Positions 33,147 through 45,034 of a DNA stretch of 64,000 nt are shown here, piece after piece. Each line of letters begins with the position of its first letter. Within the stretch, counting starts at the first letter, position 1. The notes under the pieces were generated by a model. That model ran no database searches, had not been told where the DNA came from, and saw nothing but the letters and a program-made list of their open reading frames with translations. Made by a program: the position numbers and the translations under genes. Source of the DNA: Volutella citrinella (lineage: Eukaryota > Ascomycota > Sordariomycetes > Hypocreales > Nectriaceae); NCBI GenBank assembly GCA_034401135.1, contig JAWZSP010000010.1, positions 558,001 through 622,000 of the forward strand, given 5' to 3'.

Positions 33147-35053
33147 GTTGGCGAAGGGGGTAAGGGATGGGGGGGGAGATGCAGATGTGGATAGTGTATA
33201 TAGTTGGATAGCGTGTTGCGGATAAGTAAAGTCAGTGGATGATGATGCCGTTGTCCAAACAGATCGCATCGAGCTTTTATACATTCGTCGCGAGGCATTG
33301 AGTCGCCCGGTGCTGCTATTATCAAAAGCACTGCCCCAGGCCGGACCCAAAACCTGCATCCCCGGCGCGCCGAGCTCGCGAGCGGCCGATTCGCCATCAG
33401 TCAACGCTTTGTAAGGACCGGGGCCGAAACGGAGTTGGGCCTAGCTCTTGGCCGGCGAGCTCCACCCGGTGCTGGGGCTCGTCTCTGAATAGACGTCCAT
33501 TTCCTTATATAGCATACTTAAAAGCAGCCATGGGGGCTAAAAATATACGCCAGGCCCGTCGCTTCTTATTTTTTTTTCTCCAGGTAATGCCAGTCCAGTC
33601 TGCTATGCGTAGACAAGGCGCCTCGGCCGTCTTCATCTCAAGTATCGCATCGCAGCTCGTCCAGGCCTCGAGCGTTATCAATCGCCATCGCCAACGTCTG
33701 AGCTCCCAACGTGGCGGCGCCAAAAGACAAAAGAGCATCAGGCGGCCCCACCAACGCCGCCTCTGTGGGTTTCCAATCAGTGAGGCTCCCAGAAGGATTG
33801 ATTGCACTAGAGCCTGCATTCCCTTCCTTAATTGTGGTAGCGGACGCTGTCCATTAACTTGACATCCCAAGACCGCGGCCCATGTTTCATAGGGCTGCGA
33901 TCCCTGGGAGTTCTCGCCCGGCCCTGATTCGCCGGCCAGCTACGTTTATTCGAAACCTGCGTCACTTGCTCTCATTCGGAACTGGGCAGCTCCGCCGTTA
34001 GCTCAACCCAAAGGACCCTTATTAATCAGTACTGAGAGTTTGAGACACCGAATGGCACATGCTCCCCCTCCTCCATCTCGGACATCCGCCTCTGCAGCGG
34101 GCACAACAAGGATTTTGAGTATGGCTATATTTGTTGCCAACATCACTTCCCTCGGTGGCCTGCCTGTCCAAGCCCAGCGTAAGCCGGAGGACGCTTTACA
34201 AGTTAATTCATCCACCACCTGGTCGCACAAGCCCAAGCAGATGCTCGCTCGCGCGGCACTCGGCTCGACAACACCATGCTTAGCCTAGGCCATCACAAAC
34301 GATCACGCAACGTGCTAGATGGCGAGTCTAAACGTCTCAGAGACGAGAGCTTATCGTTCGCAGAGTGCCACCTGGCCTGTCACTGTTCCATGGCTCCTGT
34401 TTTCGAAGGATTCGCCATGCTATCGTGAATGGGCCACCTGGCGGCCGCCTCGAGCTACCACGGCCACTGCAGAATTTCTCTCCTATCGCCAAAGGCATAG
34501 TCGTTGGGCAGTTTAAGATTGGCTGTTGCCATGGTTGCATACCCCGTTCACCAATATCAGCATGGAGCGGATGTCGAGGGTCTGAGCCGTTGCTGTTCCC
34601 AACTCACCACACCGACCGGATGCAAACTAATCGCACGGCCATTGAGGTGGCGAAGAAGCCATGGAGTTGGCAAATCCTCTGGCACCGGTCTCGGCCTCAC
34701 ACCGTCGGCGCAGGATCGAAAAACTTTTACCATTAGGCCTAGACCTAGCCTTGCGGTTCTGCCCTCAGCGATGGATCCATCTGGCACCGCACCGCGATAC
34801 TGCGCATCACTTGGAGGTATTCACTCCGCCTGGTCTAGACTATTGCATATGCCAAACATCTAATAATGCTTGTCTTTATATATTCATCGTCATCTCGTAT
34901 AAATAAAGCCTAGTCGAATAGTTGTAGGGGGGTATGAACGAAGGTCATAAAAAAAGTAATACAGTCCTAAGAAAAAAGATAGCACAGAAAAATCCCGCCT
35001 AGATCTATAAGCGCAACGCGACACAATGAAACGAAACGCAGGCGATCCCGCTC
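33147..35053. other. No recognisable gene
   Basis: Overlapping frames of 60-125 codons on both strands (33505-33870, 34365-34736, 34504-34863) lack domains. 34870-35000 is A-rich. Confidence 0.35.
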
Positions 35054-37835
35054 CTACTGGCGGAACAGGGGCGACGAACCCTGGCGCCTGCTTAGCATCA
35101 GGTTCGCTAGGGCGAGAGCTGAGTCCATAAACTTGAGCGATATGTCGCGGGTAGCGCGGTCCTTGCGCAGCTCCTTGAGCGTTGAATCCATGCTCTGTAG
35201 CAGAGGGATTATGGCTGACATTATGGGCTGCTCTATGTCGACGTTTTGTGCAGCCAGCTCTATATTGTAGCCTGTCGTTGCGCCGGACGGCGTGCGCTCC
35301 TCCTGCTCCTGATCCTCCTCGTTGCCGTTATCCTGGATGCTCTTGAGCGAGCCTATGGTCGTGCGGCGGCGGTTGCCATTGTTGTTGCTGCTGCTGTTGC
35401 TCGGCGCATTGGCGTTGAGCGTATGCAGCGTGCTATTGCAGTATATAGTCTGCTAGAACTTGCGGTGGCGCTCCTCCTCCAAGTTATTATCAACCTCTGA
35501 GTTATTATTGTCGACCTCGTGGTGTGCTATTATCTAGATAAACCGGCTCGTCACCTTGGTTATTATCTCCTCAGTAAGCTCGTGCTAGAGCTGCTCCTTA
35601 AGGGCAATAAGGCGCCACTCCTGCGCTAACTGCTGCTAGTGCGCTGCTACCTATTCCATCTCCTTATCCTTCTTCTTGCTAGATAACAGGGGCATCCGCG
35701 CTAGCAACCTGTCCGACTTAGTCCTTAGAGATAGGAGCTCGGCGCCTAGCGGCAGGCTCATCCGCGGCGATAGCAAGGATAATAATAAAGAGTGTATCGG
35801 CTGTGTGGGCATATAAGAGAAGCTGCTACACTTTAATATATTAATGTTAGCTGTAATATCAGGCAGCCTAGTGCTAACCCTGATAGGAAGGGGTCTCTTC
35901 TTTATTATATTAGGTCGGATTGTTAATCTTAAAGAAATGCTAGCAGTAGTTAAGAGAGAGAGGGGGCGGAGAGATATCAAAGAGGGCCGTCGTGCCTCAA
36001 TATTGGCCATAACTATGATAGGTGAGATTGCCAATAACGGCGGGGAAGGGGGTGTAGCCGCTTGCTTAGGCTGGGGAGTAGGCTTGGGAGATTTGGCAGT
36101 CTCCTCGGTAGCCTCCTCAGGAGCTTCTGGGGACATAGGGGTGGTTGTTTCTTCCACTGTCTCGGGGATCAGTTATGTGATATCGGCCATAGAGGACCTC
36201 CGAGCTGCATGGCCCGACTTTATCACAATAGAATTAGGTAGTGTGTCGGGGGTTGACGATTCCTAGGCAAGCCTGGACGGCCCTTGGGTTGCAGCCTTGA
36301 TGGGAGCATATACACCACCAGGCATATTGTGATAGTGGCGTCCTAGGATGGGCGAGTCTATAGCATCGGCGCTGCTAATACCGGCCATGAACTTGTTATT
36401 GGCCTTTATTATATTAATGTCTTGCTGCAGCTTCTCTTAAACTCGAGCCCTCTGAACTATACATCGCTCTACGAGACTCGCCGCAGTGCTGCTGGTTCTA
36501 ATAGAGGAGAAGGACTAGATGGATAGAGGACGCGACGAGGTACTGGATACCTGTAATAATCTTCTCTTGCTGAAGCCCGGCGGCTTATAAGGGTCGTGGT
36601 CCTGCTAAGATAGATCAGGCTTGCTGTATGTGGCGGTCGTGGCTGTAGTATTAGTAGTAACCGAGGTGTTGCTCTTTATTAAGTTATAATGGAGACTGCT
36701 TGTTGCTATAGAGTGGGCGGACGACTTAATGGTGCTGGCAGTAGACTCTCGCGGGGACTTGCCTGCTTAGAGATCGAAAGTGTCCATGGACTCTCGCTGG
36801 TCAGTTCTGCCAGCGTTATTAGGACCGTCGGGACCTTGCTGCGTCATAGGCGTGGTTATAGTAGCAGGAGAACTGTCCACCTGAGCGCGAGTTGTGTTAA
36901 TAGTGGGTATGTCTAGTAAGTCAAATGTTAGGGATATAGTTAGGGGACTATACACCCTTGTAGCGCTACTATTAGTATAGTATTGTTAGAGTAGTAGCTG
37001 GGTCTGCTTTATTATACACTAGTCTAGGTTTAATAATAGTAGCGACCTAGGTAGTGGCTGTATTAAGCTGGTCAGTAATATAGCCTGGTTTAGGCTTGGT
37101 AAATTGACACTATTGCTAGCTGAGTGGGATTGGATGCTATTAAGTGGCGAGGGAAATATTATCTTGGCTAGTAGTAGAGGGAAGCCGGGCGACTCGGGTA
37201 GCAGGGGGTTGTTAGGGACTAGGAGTAACAGGTTGATGTTGATGCTAGCAGGCTTTTTATGTGACTTGGAATCGTTCCTTGGTGGGATGGACTTGGAGAT
37301 GCTGTTACTAGAGGCCTTCCTGCCCTTGACTCGTAGAGACGTCCTGGGCGAGATATCGTCGCTGAGGGCCTCGGAGGCATTGCTTCTGCTCTTTAGGTCA
37401 GAGTCCGGGAAGTTGCTGATAGAGACCTCGACTAATGGCAGAGCGAGCGGGTTTATGTTCATAACCTTGAGGGTTTTGTTTACTGATAAGGACAAGGACC
37501 GCCCTCTATACTTAGTTACTATTAGATAGGCAGAATTACTATCCTCTTTTATTAACTCCTCCTTAGCTACTATTAGGTTTATTATAGCACTCTTAGGTCA
37601 ATAGTAGCTAGAATTAATCCTCTTTAGCTACTTAGTTTATATTTAAAAGTCTAAGTCTAGACTCTGCTTATCTAGCTATTTATTAATATATTTTATAAAG
37701 GACCGCACTCCTTGCTTAGTAGTGGTGACCTTAATAGAGAGGCTGAAGTAGCCTATATCCTATCCAGGCAGTACGCAAGAGACTAAAGCTATGATATTAG
37801 CATTTTATAAGGAGCGATTTGATAGCGATTAGGGG
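35054..37835 (-). pseudogene. Unrecognised long gene, RIP-mutated, one frame of about 920 codons
   Basis: One minus-strand frame runs from about 37835 to a TAG at 35054-35056 with about 20 internal stops, all TAG or TAA except one TGA, and no frameshift. The 5' part has globular sequence (QGVRSFIKYINK, KSAIINLIVAKEELIKEDSN, SAYLIVTKYRGRSLSLSVNK), the middle is Ser/Thr/Pro-rich, and the 3' part is helical and charged (EWRLIALKEQL, LTEEIITKVTSRFI, LEEERHRKF). The last 130 codons are stop-free and GC-richer (SLKSIQDNGNEEDQEQEERT, SMDSTLKELRKDR). It resembles a large gag-like or nuclear protein, but I recognise no domain. The decay pattern is nonsense by transition, as for the frame at 31153-32148. 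Confidence 0.6.
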
Positions 37836-38150
37836 TTGGAGATTGGTATGTCCGATCTTAGCTAAGGCTCGGGGGTCTTGACTGTACCTGTGCGAGACGA
37901 TACCCGAGCTAGCCACTCGGCCTCGGTGAAACGGCCGGGCGGCACGGACTGGCGAGGGAAGTGAATGGAAAGAGGCGACTGAAGCGAGGCTCTCCTTATC
38001 ACGCCGAGAGCTGGAGGGATGGCAATGGCGCGGTACGAGGTTCCTGCTGCTGACGCTGCATGATTTCGTGGATGTTGTTTGTAAGTGGTAGGGGTGACTC
38101 GCAGCGGGTCGAATTAGCGGGTATGAGGTCTGATGGCAGGGACCTCCGAG
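37836..38150. other. No recognisable gene
   Basis: Transition from AT-rich relic to ordinary composition at about 37850; no frames of note. Confidence 0.35.
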
Positions 38151-38927
38151 TTAGCTCCAAGCATCAAAGTCTCTAGAAGGGATGGCTTGCATACCTTTAC
38201 TCGTAGGAAAACTGATTTTCGTTGAGGTCGGATCACTGGTGTGGCTTTCAGCTTGCTTGCTCTCTGCTCTTCTGCGCAGAGCAATCTTTAAGTCATCATA
38301 AGCTTGAGCGGATAACGCTCTTTGCCGATCAGATGTAGCCTTTGATATTCGCCGCCTTCGCTTCTTAGCGCATGTTTCCGGGTGTCTCGTAAATTGAGAC
38401 AATCGCTCCAGAGGCTTGAAGCAGAAAGGGCATTTCTCGTCGCATTTGACATCTTCAAATGTTAGAGACGTTTTCGTACCGTAAAACTTAATTCTTACGT
38501 ATTTTGAAGTGTCGTTGGAGGTCCTGGTAACCGTCATGCGATGAATAGGCGCAAGACGCTTCAGGACAGCTCAATTTAACGACATCGGAGGCGATCGTGC
38601 GCACATTTGGACGTTGGTCCGACTTCGATGTTACTACAGCTTGCCGAGCGTTTGCTTCCCCCGAGTGCGTAGCAAAACGTAACAGGACGCCGAGCACAGA
38701 TGTGACAGTGAGATTTGACTGGAGAAATTGTGAGTGAAGCCTCTGTGAAGGCCGAGCCTGGCTGACCTTGAAGAGTTCCTGGACATCATCCGCCAGTCGA
38801 CGCTGCAATGGACTTAGCTAAGTCTCTCTTAGATAGTTTTAAACCTTACTTGTTCGGACCGAATGTGTTGTTGAAGATCTTCGATGGTACAGAAGGTTTC
38901 CGCGCAGACGTGGCATGTAGTAGCCAT
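38151..38927 (-). CDS. C2H2 zinc-finger protein, 227 aa
   Basis: Three exons (38927-38850, 38802-38499, 38452-38151) with introns of 47 bp (GTAAGG...TTGCAG) and 46 bp (GTAAGA...CTAAC...GAAG) give 684 nt in frame. Exon 1 starts MATTCHVCAETFCTIEDLQQ followed by HIRSEQ (a C2H2-like unit). Exon 2 carries CPEASCAYSSHDGYQDLQRH and, across the second intron, FKIH, a second C2H2 finger. Exon 3 carries CPFCFKPLERLSQFTRHPET ending in C, then the basic KKRRRRIS, a likely nuclear signal. Splicing is required to restore the second finger, which supports the model. A nucleic-acid-binding role is inferred from the family. Intact and near the long RIP-mutated relic. Confidence 0.8.
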
Positions 38928-39439
38928 CCCGAAGCCTGGGGCAGTGTGGGGTGAGAGACTGAAGCTAATGACGGGGTATTCGGGCGTCCATGCTTAGCGT
39001 CGGGCATTAAGTCACGTGATGTGGAGACTACTTATTGTAGAGCAAGTAAAATATATAATCAGTTGATTCTGCCACCCACAAGCTTGGCGCAGCAACACAA
39101 GCATCTACGAAACGGCTCTCTGCAGCTATCAGTGTAAGTCTAAGGACTCGCACTAAGCTCAAATTGGAATCTAACATGTGCACCATTCGCAGCTATCAAA
39201 TTATCATCTCCAAAAGCCATGTCCGACGCTTGCAAACTCTGTGGGGGCAACCCTCCCGGACCATACAACTGTGGCCTTTGTGGCCAAGCTCCATCTCAAA
39301 GGTGAGATCGAGAGAGCTAGGATTTTGTGTTGGAAGGGGGAGATGAAGAGCAGTATCGCTGTAGACTACCACGCGCAATAAGAGAACGCTCTGTGAACCT
39401 TGAAACAAGCATCAGCAGCTCAGAGCACAAGTGTAGACG
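38928..39439. other. No recognisable gene
   Basis: Upstream region of the C2H2 gene and short frames only. Confidence 0.35.
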
Positions 39440-39845
39440 GCATGCAACACACCATTCCACAGCACAAAGCCCACCCACGGGACAATCCCAGTTACTTCGC
39501 AGCCCATGGGGCGATCTTGCAACATCGACCCATAGCACAAAGTCTCTGGCATCCTGATCCAACAAATACCACATCATAGGCCCACAGCACAGCTCACAGC
39601 ACCAACTTTCCAAAGCAGGTACAAGGATAAGGTGATCTTACAGCACAGACCCACAGCACAGCCCACAGCACCAACTTTCCAAGGTGATCTTACAGCACAG
39701 ACCCATAGCACAAATTTCCAAGGCTGGCTGATGGGGCGATCGATCCTGCGGGACAGGCCCACAGCACGAATTCTACAACGCAACCCATTAGGCAGCTTCC
39801 AACACAGACCCACAGCACAGACCCACAGCACAGACCCACAGCACT
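39440..39845 (+). repeat. CAGCACA-based minisatellite-like block
   Basis: Many copies of a 12-bp unit CAGCACAGACCC / CAGCACAGCCCA (for example 39647-39672 and 39810-39843), interspersed with longer shared segments containing AACTTTCCAA and GGTGATCTTACAG (39602-39640 and 39676-39695). On the reverse strand it gives repetitive VLWVCAVGLC, an artefact of the repeat. Confidence 0.7.
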
Positions 39846-40698
39846 TAGCCTGGCGTGGTCTGGCCATGAGCAGCTAACTTCTGTGTGAAGACTCGTTGAA
39901 GCCATGCACGCGGTTGATACAATTAATTCTGCAACAGGTTGAAGTAGGCCAACAACGATTCACGGGTTAAGTCCTAGTGACTTCCGAAAAGAACCTTTAC
40001 ACATGTGATCGTGATCTTTCACGGGTTCAGCATAACTATAAATGACCTGCGACACCTGAAGGTGAATAACAACCTCATCAGTCGCAACCGCACAGAACTC
40101 TACACATATATCGTTTTCCATTTGCAACCTGCTAGAAAGGTAATATCACATATATCTGACCCCGCAATGTTTAAGCTCATACAATGTAGATGAGAGCTAC
40201 CGCCACTATCCTCGTCGACAATTGCCACTGGAACTCGGCCGAAGTAAATGGGACCCCAACAAAAACTTTTGATTGTGGAATGGAGGATTGCGAAGACTCG
40301 GTCAATTATGTGCCGCCTAAGCCGGCGAAATAGGGGCTGACGTATGTGCGGTATGTGCGGTACTGTCATTAGCTCGGTGGACCATTTTATTGTCGCGATC
40401 AGTATTTTCAACAAATACGCAGGGGGAAGCAACATAGTTCATCTCTCCTATTTTCAACCTGAATATAAAGCCTGCCATCGCCTACCCCTCATCCACGCGG
40501 TATCAAGCCTAAGGTCACGTCTGGGGACGACAAGCTACTTATCAAATCCAAGGAGAAGAGGCACAGTACACTTTGGAGCGAAAGCACCTTCCTCCCAGAT
40601 AGAATGTGTGCTGTGAAAACCGAGGTATCCTTTAGATTAATGACCAAAATAAGCATAGGCTGATCGATAGGTTTGAACAAATTTCGTGGTGGCGCACA
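39846..40698. other. No recognisable gene
   Basis: Short frames on both strands. Contains the dispersed repeat at 40474-40527; the rest is the downstream flank of the kinase-like gene. Confidence 0.35.
40474..40527 (+). repeat. Dispersed 54-bp repeat, copy 2
   Basis: Partner of 7764-7817: shares CCTCATCCACGCGGT and TCACGTCTGGGG in the same order and spacing. Confidence 0.6.
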
Positions 40699-41496
40699 TT
40701 ATGCAAACTTCAAATCTCCCACTGATCCAAACAACCATGTTTCAAGTTCCTGAAGAGCAACTAGGTCATTCTCTCTTGCAGCAAACTTGGTACTTTGGTC
40801 ATGCCATCCATAGGTTCGTTTGATATCTTGCAGCGACTGCCCTTCTTGGCATGTGCTACCAAAATCGATTATCACAGGGGCGTTGTTTTGATTTAACATA
40901 ACGTTTGCTGGAGTTATGTCATTGTGAACAAGGCCCAGAGAGTGCAGATGCTCTACAGCGCTCTGTAAATCTCCCAGCCAGCGTCTCATATCATCTCTCA
41001 CCAGCGATCGGCCGCTGATGATAAAATTGCGCTTCGATAGTCGTTGCGGATCCACTTCCTCGACGAGGGTCTTTGCATATCTCATAAAAGAGAGTCCGAC
41101 AACCTTGCCTTCTCTGTCAATGCAGCCGTTGTAAACTGCTAGGTTCGGATGCGGATGCTGCCTAAGAGTTTCGCAAATCTCAATTTCACGTTCCATCTGG
41201 GTTTCCAGTGCCATGTTCAAGTACTCCTCCAGACCTGGCTGTTTCACATAGCGAGTATCATCCAGAGTATCATCCAGAGATATAGTCGTCCAATGAGGCT
41301 GGACAGCTGGGCCTCTACCTTTTGTTGGAATAGGTTTGACGTCTTCAAATTCGGATAACTCTTTTGGCTGCTGTTTTCGGTCTTTCCATTTGCCGATGTA
41401 GTAATTGTCGTCGAGCTTAATGATGAACTTGACCCGATAGAACTGCATTCTACCGTCGGTCATCTTGGCTGTCTCATAGCGGTTGATAATTTCCAT
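40699..41496 (-). CDS. Protein kinase-like protein, 265 aa
   Basis: Intact single-exon frame from ATG at 41494-41496. Key motifs: EREIEICETL at 102-111 (helix C region), HSLGLVHNDITPANVM at 185-200 (catalytic loop, HND with Asp 193) and IIDFGST at 209-215 (DFG). The N-terminal lobe is atypical: no Gly-rich loop and no clear VAIK Lys, and residues 73-81 carry a short tandem repeat (LDDT-LDDT, from a 12-bp duplication). After DFG there is no APE motif; the C-lobe is short and ends LQELETWLFGS, a common ending of small fungal kinase-like proteins. It may be a reduced kinase or pseudokinase. It is flanked by a repeat (left) and a transposon-end-like repeat (right). Confidence 0.75.
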   Translation of the reverse strand: MEIINRYETAKMTDGRMQFYRVKFIIKLDDNYYIGKWKDRKQQPKELSEFEDVKPIPTKGRGPAVQPHWTTISLDDTLDDTRYVKQPGLEEYLNMALETQMEREIEICETLRQHPHPNLAVYNGCIDREGKVVGLSFMRYAKTLVEEVDPQRLSKRNFIISGRSLVRDDMRRWLGDLQSAVEHLHSLGLVHNDITPANVMLNQNNAPVIIDFGSTCQEGQSLQDIKRTYGWHDQSTKFAARENDLVALQELETWLFGSVGDLKFA

Positions 41497-41787
41497 TGTG
41501 AAACAAAATGACGGGGTGTTTTAAGCTGTGAATGAGTTGATATTAGAGAAGAGGTGAACCCGAAAATGGATTTTTTTTGGGGCGGGGTGGGATTTTTATG
41601 GATGAAACGGCGCGCAGTCGTTTTATTGCCATTTCAAAAGGCGGTGGCGGATCACGTGACAATTTTCGCCGAGCAACCAGCCGCTAGTCCGCGACGACCC
41701 CGACCCAGGCAACCAGGGTCGTTGGGAGCTGGGTGGGGGCGCTCGGGCCACGCGCGAGGGGCCGGGGGTCAAGGTCGTTGGAAAACC

Positions 41788-41837
41788 TACTCTTCTATTA
41801 TTAATTGTCGTGTACCCTCAATTGTCGCCTGCCCCTG
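41788..41837 (-). repeat. Transposon-end-like repeat, copy 1
   Basis: 50 bp nearly identical, in inverted orientation, to 60336-60385. Read on the minus strand it begins TA-CAGGGGCAGGCGACAATTG, with the TA at 41838-41839, and contains two AATTGTCG units. The TA-CAG start suggests a terminal inverted repeat of a mariner/pogo-type element; no partner end is seen nearby. Confidence 0.5.
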
Positions 41838-42042
41838 TAAAAATATGGATGTCGTCTAAACCCGGGCTATTTCCGTCATCAATTCTACTCGAGATGCTCT
41901 CCTTGCTTTTTCTTGATTACTCATTTACACGTATTAACGCGTCTCGTCGCGTCTTATCGTGGCACACGTGTTATAGCATGCTTCTTTGCTCTTCGATGGA
42001 CAATTTTATTCTTGAAGACATCACCCGAGACATAGCCCAATC

Positions 42043-43889
42043 ATGGATCTTGATAACATCTTTTACCACGATTCCTTCTGGCGGATTATGATATGTAAGG
42101 AGTGTGAAACTGTACCGCATACCGATCTTTCCCATCATATCCGCCTCTAACACAATCCGATGCGTATTCACAAATCCGCTACAATCAAGTCATTTGTGCG
42201 GACCTTCGATCATCTGGAATTGAGACAAGACCCAAATGAGATCTACAAAGCGGTCCGACCATTGCCAGGTGCCGCGCCTATTCGATTTCTCAGTGTATTC
42301 TACGATGGCATTAGTTGTCAGCTCTGCGAGGATGACACAAGCCGCTATATCTGCCGAGGTCGCACAGCTATTGAAGAACACCTGAGGAAAATACATGGTC
42401 AATCGCCTCGTAAGCCAGGTCGACGATGCAGTGGGTCGATTGGTGGCATCGAGGGGTTGGTTCATGCTGGCTTGGTACGGAATCAGGTGCCGTGTCAAAC
42501 TCTCTTCCGCAACTCTCGATGTCGTTATTTTATGGTTGCCGGCCAGGGAAGTCAGCACCGGCTGGATATAGTCGCAGAAACGCCGCGCCCAGAGGGCAAT
42601 GGGACACACAACGAGCCTAGGCGTTCTGCGTCCGGGCTTCAGGATCTCATAGACCTTGAGCTTGCTAGGCAAGAAGGAGAAGAGCGTTTCACTGCAACGC
42701 AGGAAAATGATTCCATTCACCTCATGTCTCGAGACGTAAGGCACCAATCACAGTGGCTCCAGATGACTGAATGGCCTCGTTTTCTAGAGCCCCATAAGCA
42801 CGAGCTGTGCCATGTTGCCGCATTAACCTTTCTACCTGATTCAGGCAAATCACATGAACAAAGCGTTACAAACAGCTCAGATGCTCTACTATTCATTCTC
42901 CTCGGCTCTCTTGATCGCATTATAGCCCGAGCCCGGCGCTCGCTAAAGGGAGGAAGGCTGAATATATTTGACCAGCACCGGCTTAACTCGTTCATTGCCG
43001 GCCGCTCATCGCAGAAGCCAATCATCCACAACTTGAAGGAAGAGACATACAGGAAGTACGGGCGGGTTCTCCAACACTTACTATGTTACGTCTTTCGCCT
43101 TGCGTGGCAGAAGAAAGGGCCAAAACTGCACTATCGGCTCACCGACGGGCAGGCAGTCGCAATGCTCGAGGCAGTCCGTACGGCGTCAGAGCTAGCTCAG
43201 AGCGATGGCGATGGGCCCAGTCTAGAACAAGCCGAGGAACTCAGGAAGAGACTTGACGATAGATGTCTTGTGTTCATGGTCTCACTCTTGGACCACAAGC
43301 TATACAGCGACATTTACGACAGCATTGTGGTTGGATTTCTTGCCGCAATAGGTATCCGGCCAGGTTCAAGATCTAGCATTGGGCAACAGTTATACGATGC
43401 CGCCGATTTTACTCCCAAGTTATCAGCAATCATCAAAATGGGTCAACTTCTTGTTGCAGAGAGGGCTTTGCTCGCAGTCGAGCTTGATGAAGCCGATGTC
43501 CCAGCCCGAGTGCTGGAAGAGATGCAAGATCGGTTCATGACAAAGGACTCAAGGTCACCGATCAATGGTCGTTGAAGCTTCGCGCCTATGGCAAAGCCAT
43601 CAAGGATAATACAACGAGTCTTGGTCATATCATTTGGTCAGATGACAATGAAATGCTGAGCTATAAGAAGATGCAATTCTCAATGACAGGGCTCCGAAAT
43701 CTTGTCGCTACAGAGGTCAAGGCCGCTCAAAGCCAGTTAGCCGACCTACTTCTCGTCCCACCCGATACTGAGAGGGAAGACATTATACCCAAAATCAGCT
43801 TGCGGTCATTATTAGATGATCCATCGGAGGGTACACCAGGCTGGAACTTTACTCAACATCCACAAAATGAAGTTACTTCTAGTTCGTGA
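42043..43889 (+). pseudogene. OrsD-like / telomere-linked RecQ helicase N-terminal region
   Basis: From ATG at 42043 the frame reads MDLDNIFYHDSFWRIMICKE then CETVPHTDLSHHIRL, a C-x2-C...H-x-HI degenerate finger typical of the DUF3505 (OrsD) N-terminus, and meets a TAA at 42148-42150 (fits CAA to TAA). It continues open from 42160 with LSVFYDGISCQLCED, ICRGRTAIEEHLRKIHG (second finger) and YRKYGRVLQHLLCYVFRLA to about 43540, where a one-base slip shifts it into LKVTDQWSLKLRAYGKAI and ends at 43887. The helicase domain that normally follows is absent. So two lesions and a 3' truncation make it a pseudogene. Such genes cluster at fungal chromosome ends. Confidence 0.65.
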
Positions 43890-44013
43890 TAAATAAAGAG
43901 GAAAACCGAACCCTCGAAGCCGCAGTTTCCTTTCCCCTTATTGTGAGTAGCTTAGAGCCATTCCCAACTTCCTCGATTATTTTGTGATTTGCGCGCTGGA
44001 ATAAAACGGTCCG

Positions 44014-44831
44014 TTGCAACAGTTCCGAGCAACGACTAGTCAAGGCCCTTCTCCTCAAACTGCTGTCGTTCAAAACATATATTTTAAGCCACGTCTCTCG
44101 GATAACGCTGCTCTGTCGTTCCCACTCGCTGATATATTCAGAAGGCTCTATTGGGCAGGCTTTGGAACGCCTTGTGTGCCCTTGTTGCCCACAACTCGAG
44201 CAGGTAGGCGCTGCCTTTGGCCGTATAGCTTCCTCAACGTACTACACAGGCCGCTACAGTCACAGAAACAACAACTCACACAACAACGCGGTCTATCACA
44301 CGCTCAGCATCACCGGCATTGCCTTCCAGCTCCTCGCCAATATCTATCAACGACTACCCAAACAACAACTCGTACAATAATACGTGTGGTGACCCCTCCA
44401 GTGGCCTTGCCACAGCCGGAAGCTCACACTTTGCCATCTGATGACCCAATTGCAATTTTTCAACGATACAAAGAAGGTCGTGATAGTTGGTATAACAACC
44501 TGCCCCGAGCGGCGCTCAAGACCAACCAACAATATCGAAGAGCCATGGGGCTCCCTTTCAATACAGCAAAGAGAAATACCACTTCTGCCTTGACTATAAG
44601 CAGATGGGGAGTAAATGTAGGATCGGAAATAGCATTCGAGACGGGAACAAGGAAGAGATGATGAACTATCTTGATTGGGATGATGCTGAGAATACGCGGG
44701 TTGAGGAGAATGTTGCAAAGGAGCTGGCGGCCCAACCGCATATAGCGCGGCGAGGGATGCAACATATCTCGGGTGGCCATTTTGGGAATGCCCTGCAGTT
44801 TGGAGTGGGTTACGGTTTATTTTCAGGCTGA
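44014..44831 (+). pseudogene. Unrecognised coding remnant in two frames
   Basis: One frame gives FQRYKEGRDSWYNNLPRAAL then KTNQQYRRAMGLP (about 44458-44553); a second, overlapping at about 44560, continues with MGSKCRIGNSIRDGNKEEMM and NYLDWDDAENTRVEENVAKE to a TGA at 44829. Together they read like one protein broken by a frameshift near 44560, about 125 residues. The 5' part (44014-44450) is Gln/Thr-rich. I do not recognise the family. Confidence 0.4.
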
Positions 44832-45034
44832 ATTAATATTGTCATTGATCAAGGGTTATTAAAACCAGTGCAACTACAAGCAAGTCATGAAGAGTTCAGG
44901 GGAGCATGTTCTGTACACTAGTATGCTCTGTTCTGAAGAAAAGCCCACACTTTAAAGTCCGTGCAACCTGCTTAACTGGCAGGCCAATTAAAATGAAGGA
45001 GGCTCGTGCACCAATCCCAAATCTCCCCAACACA

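Noticed and set aside
33505..33870. Overlapping + and - frames of 110-121 codons
   Set aside because: Neither has a domain, signal or clear codon pattern; they look like mutual shadows.
39574..39867. 97-codon minus frame of repeated VLWVCAVGL
   Set aside because: It is a translation of the CAGCACA minisatellite, not a gene.
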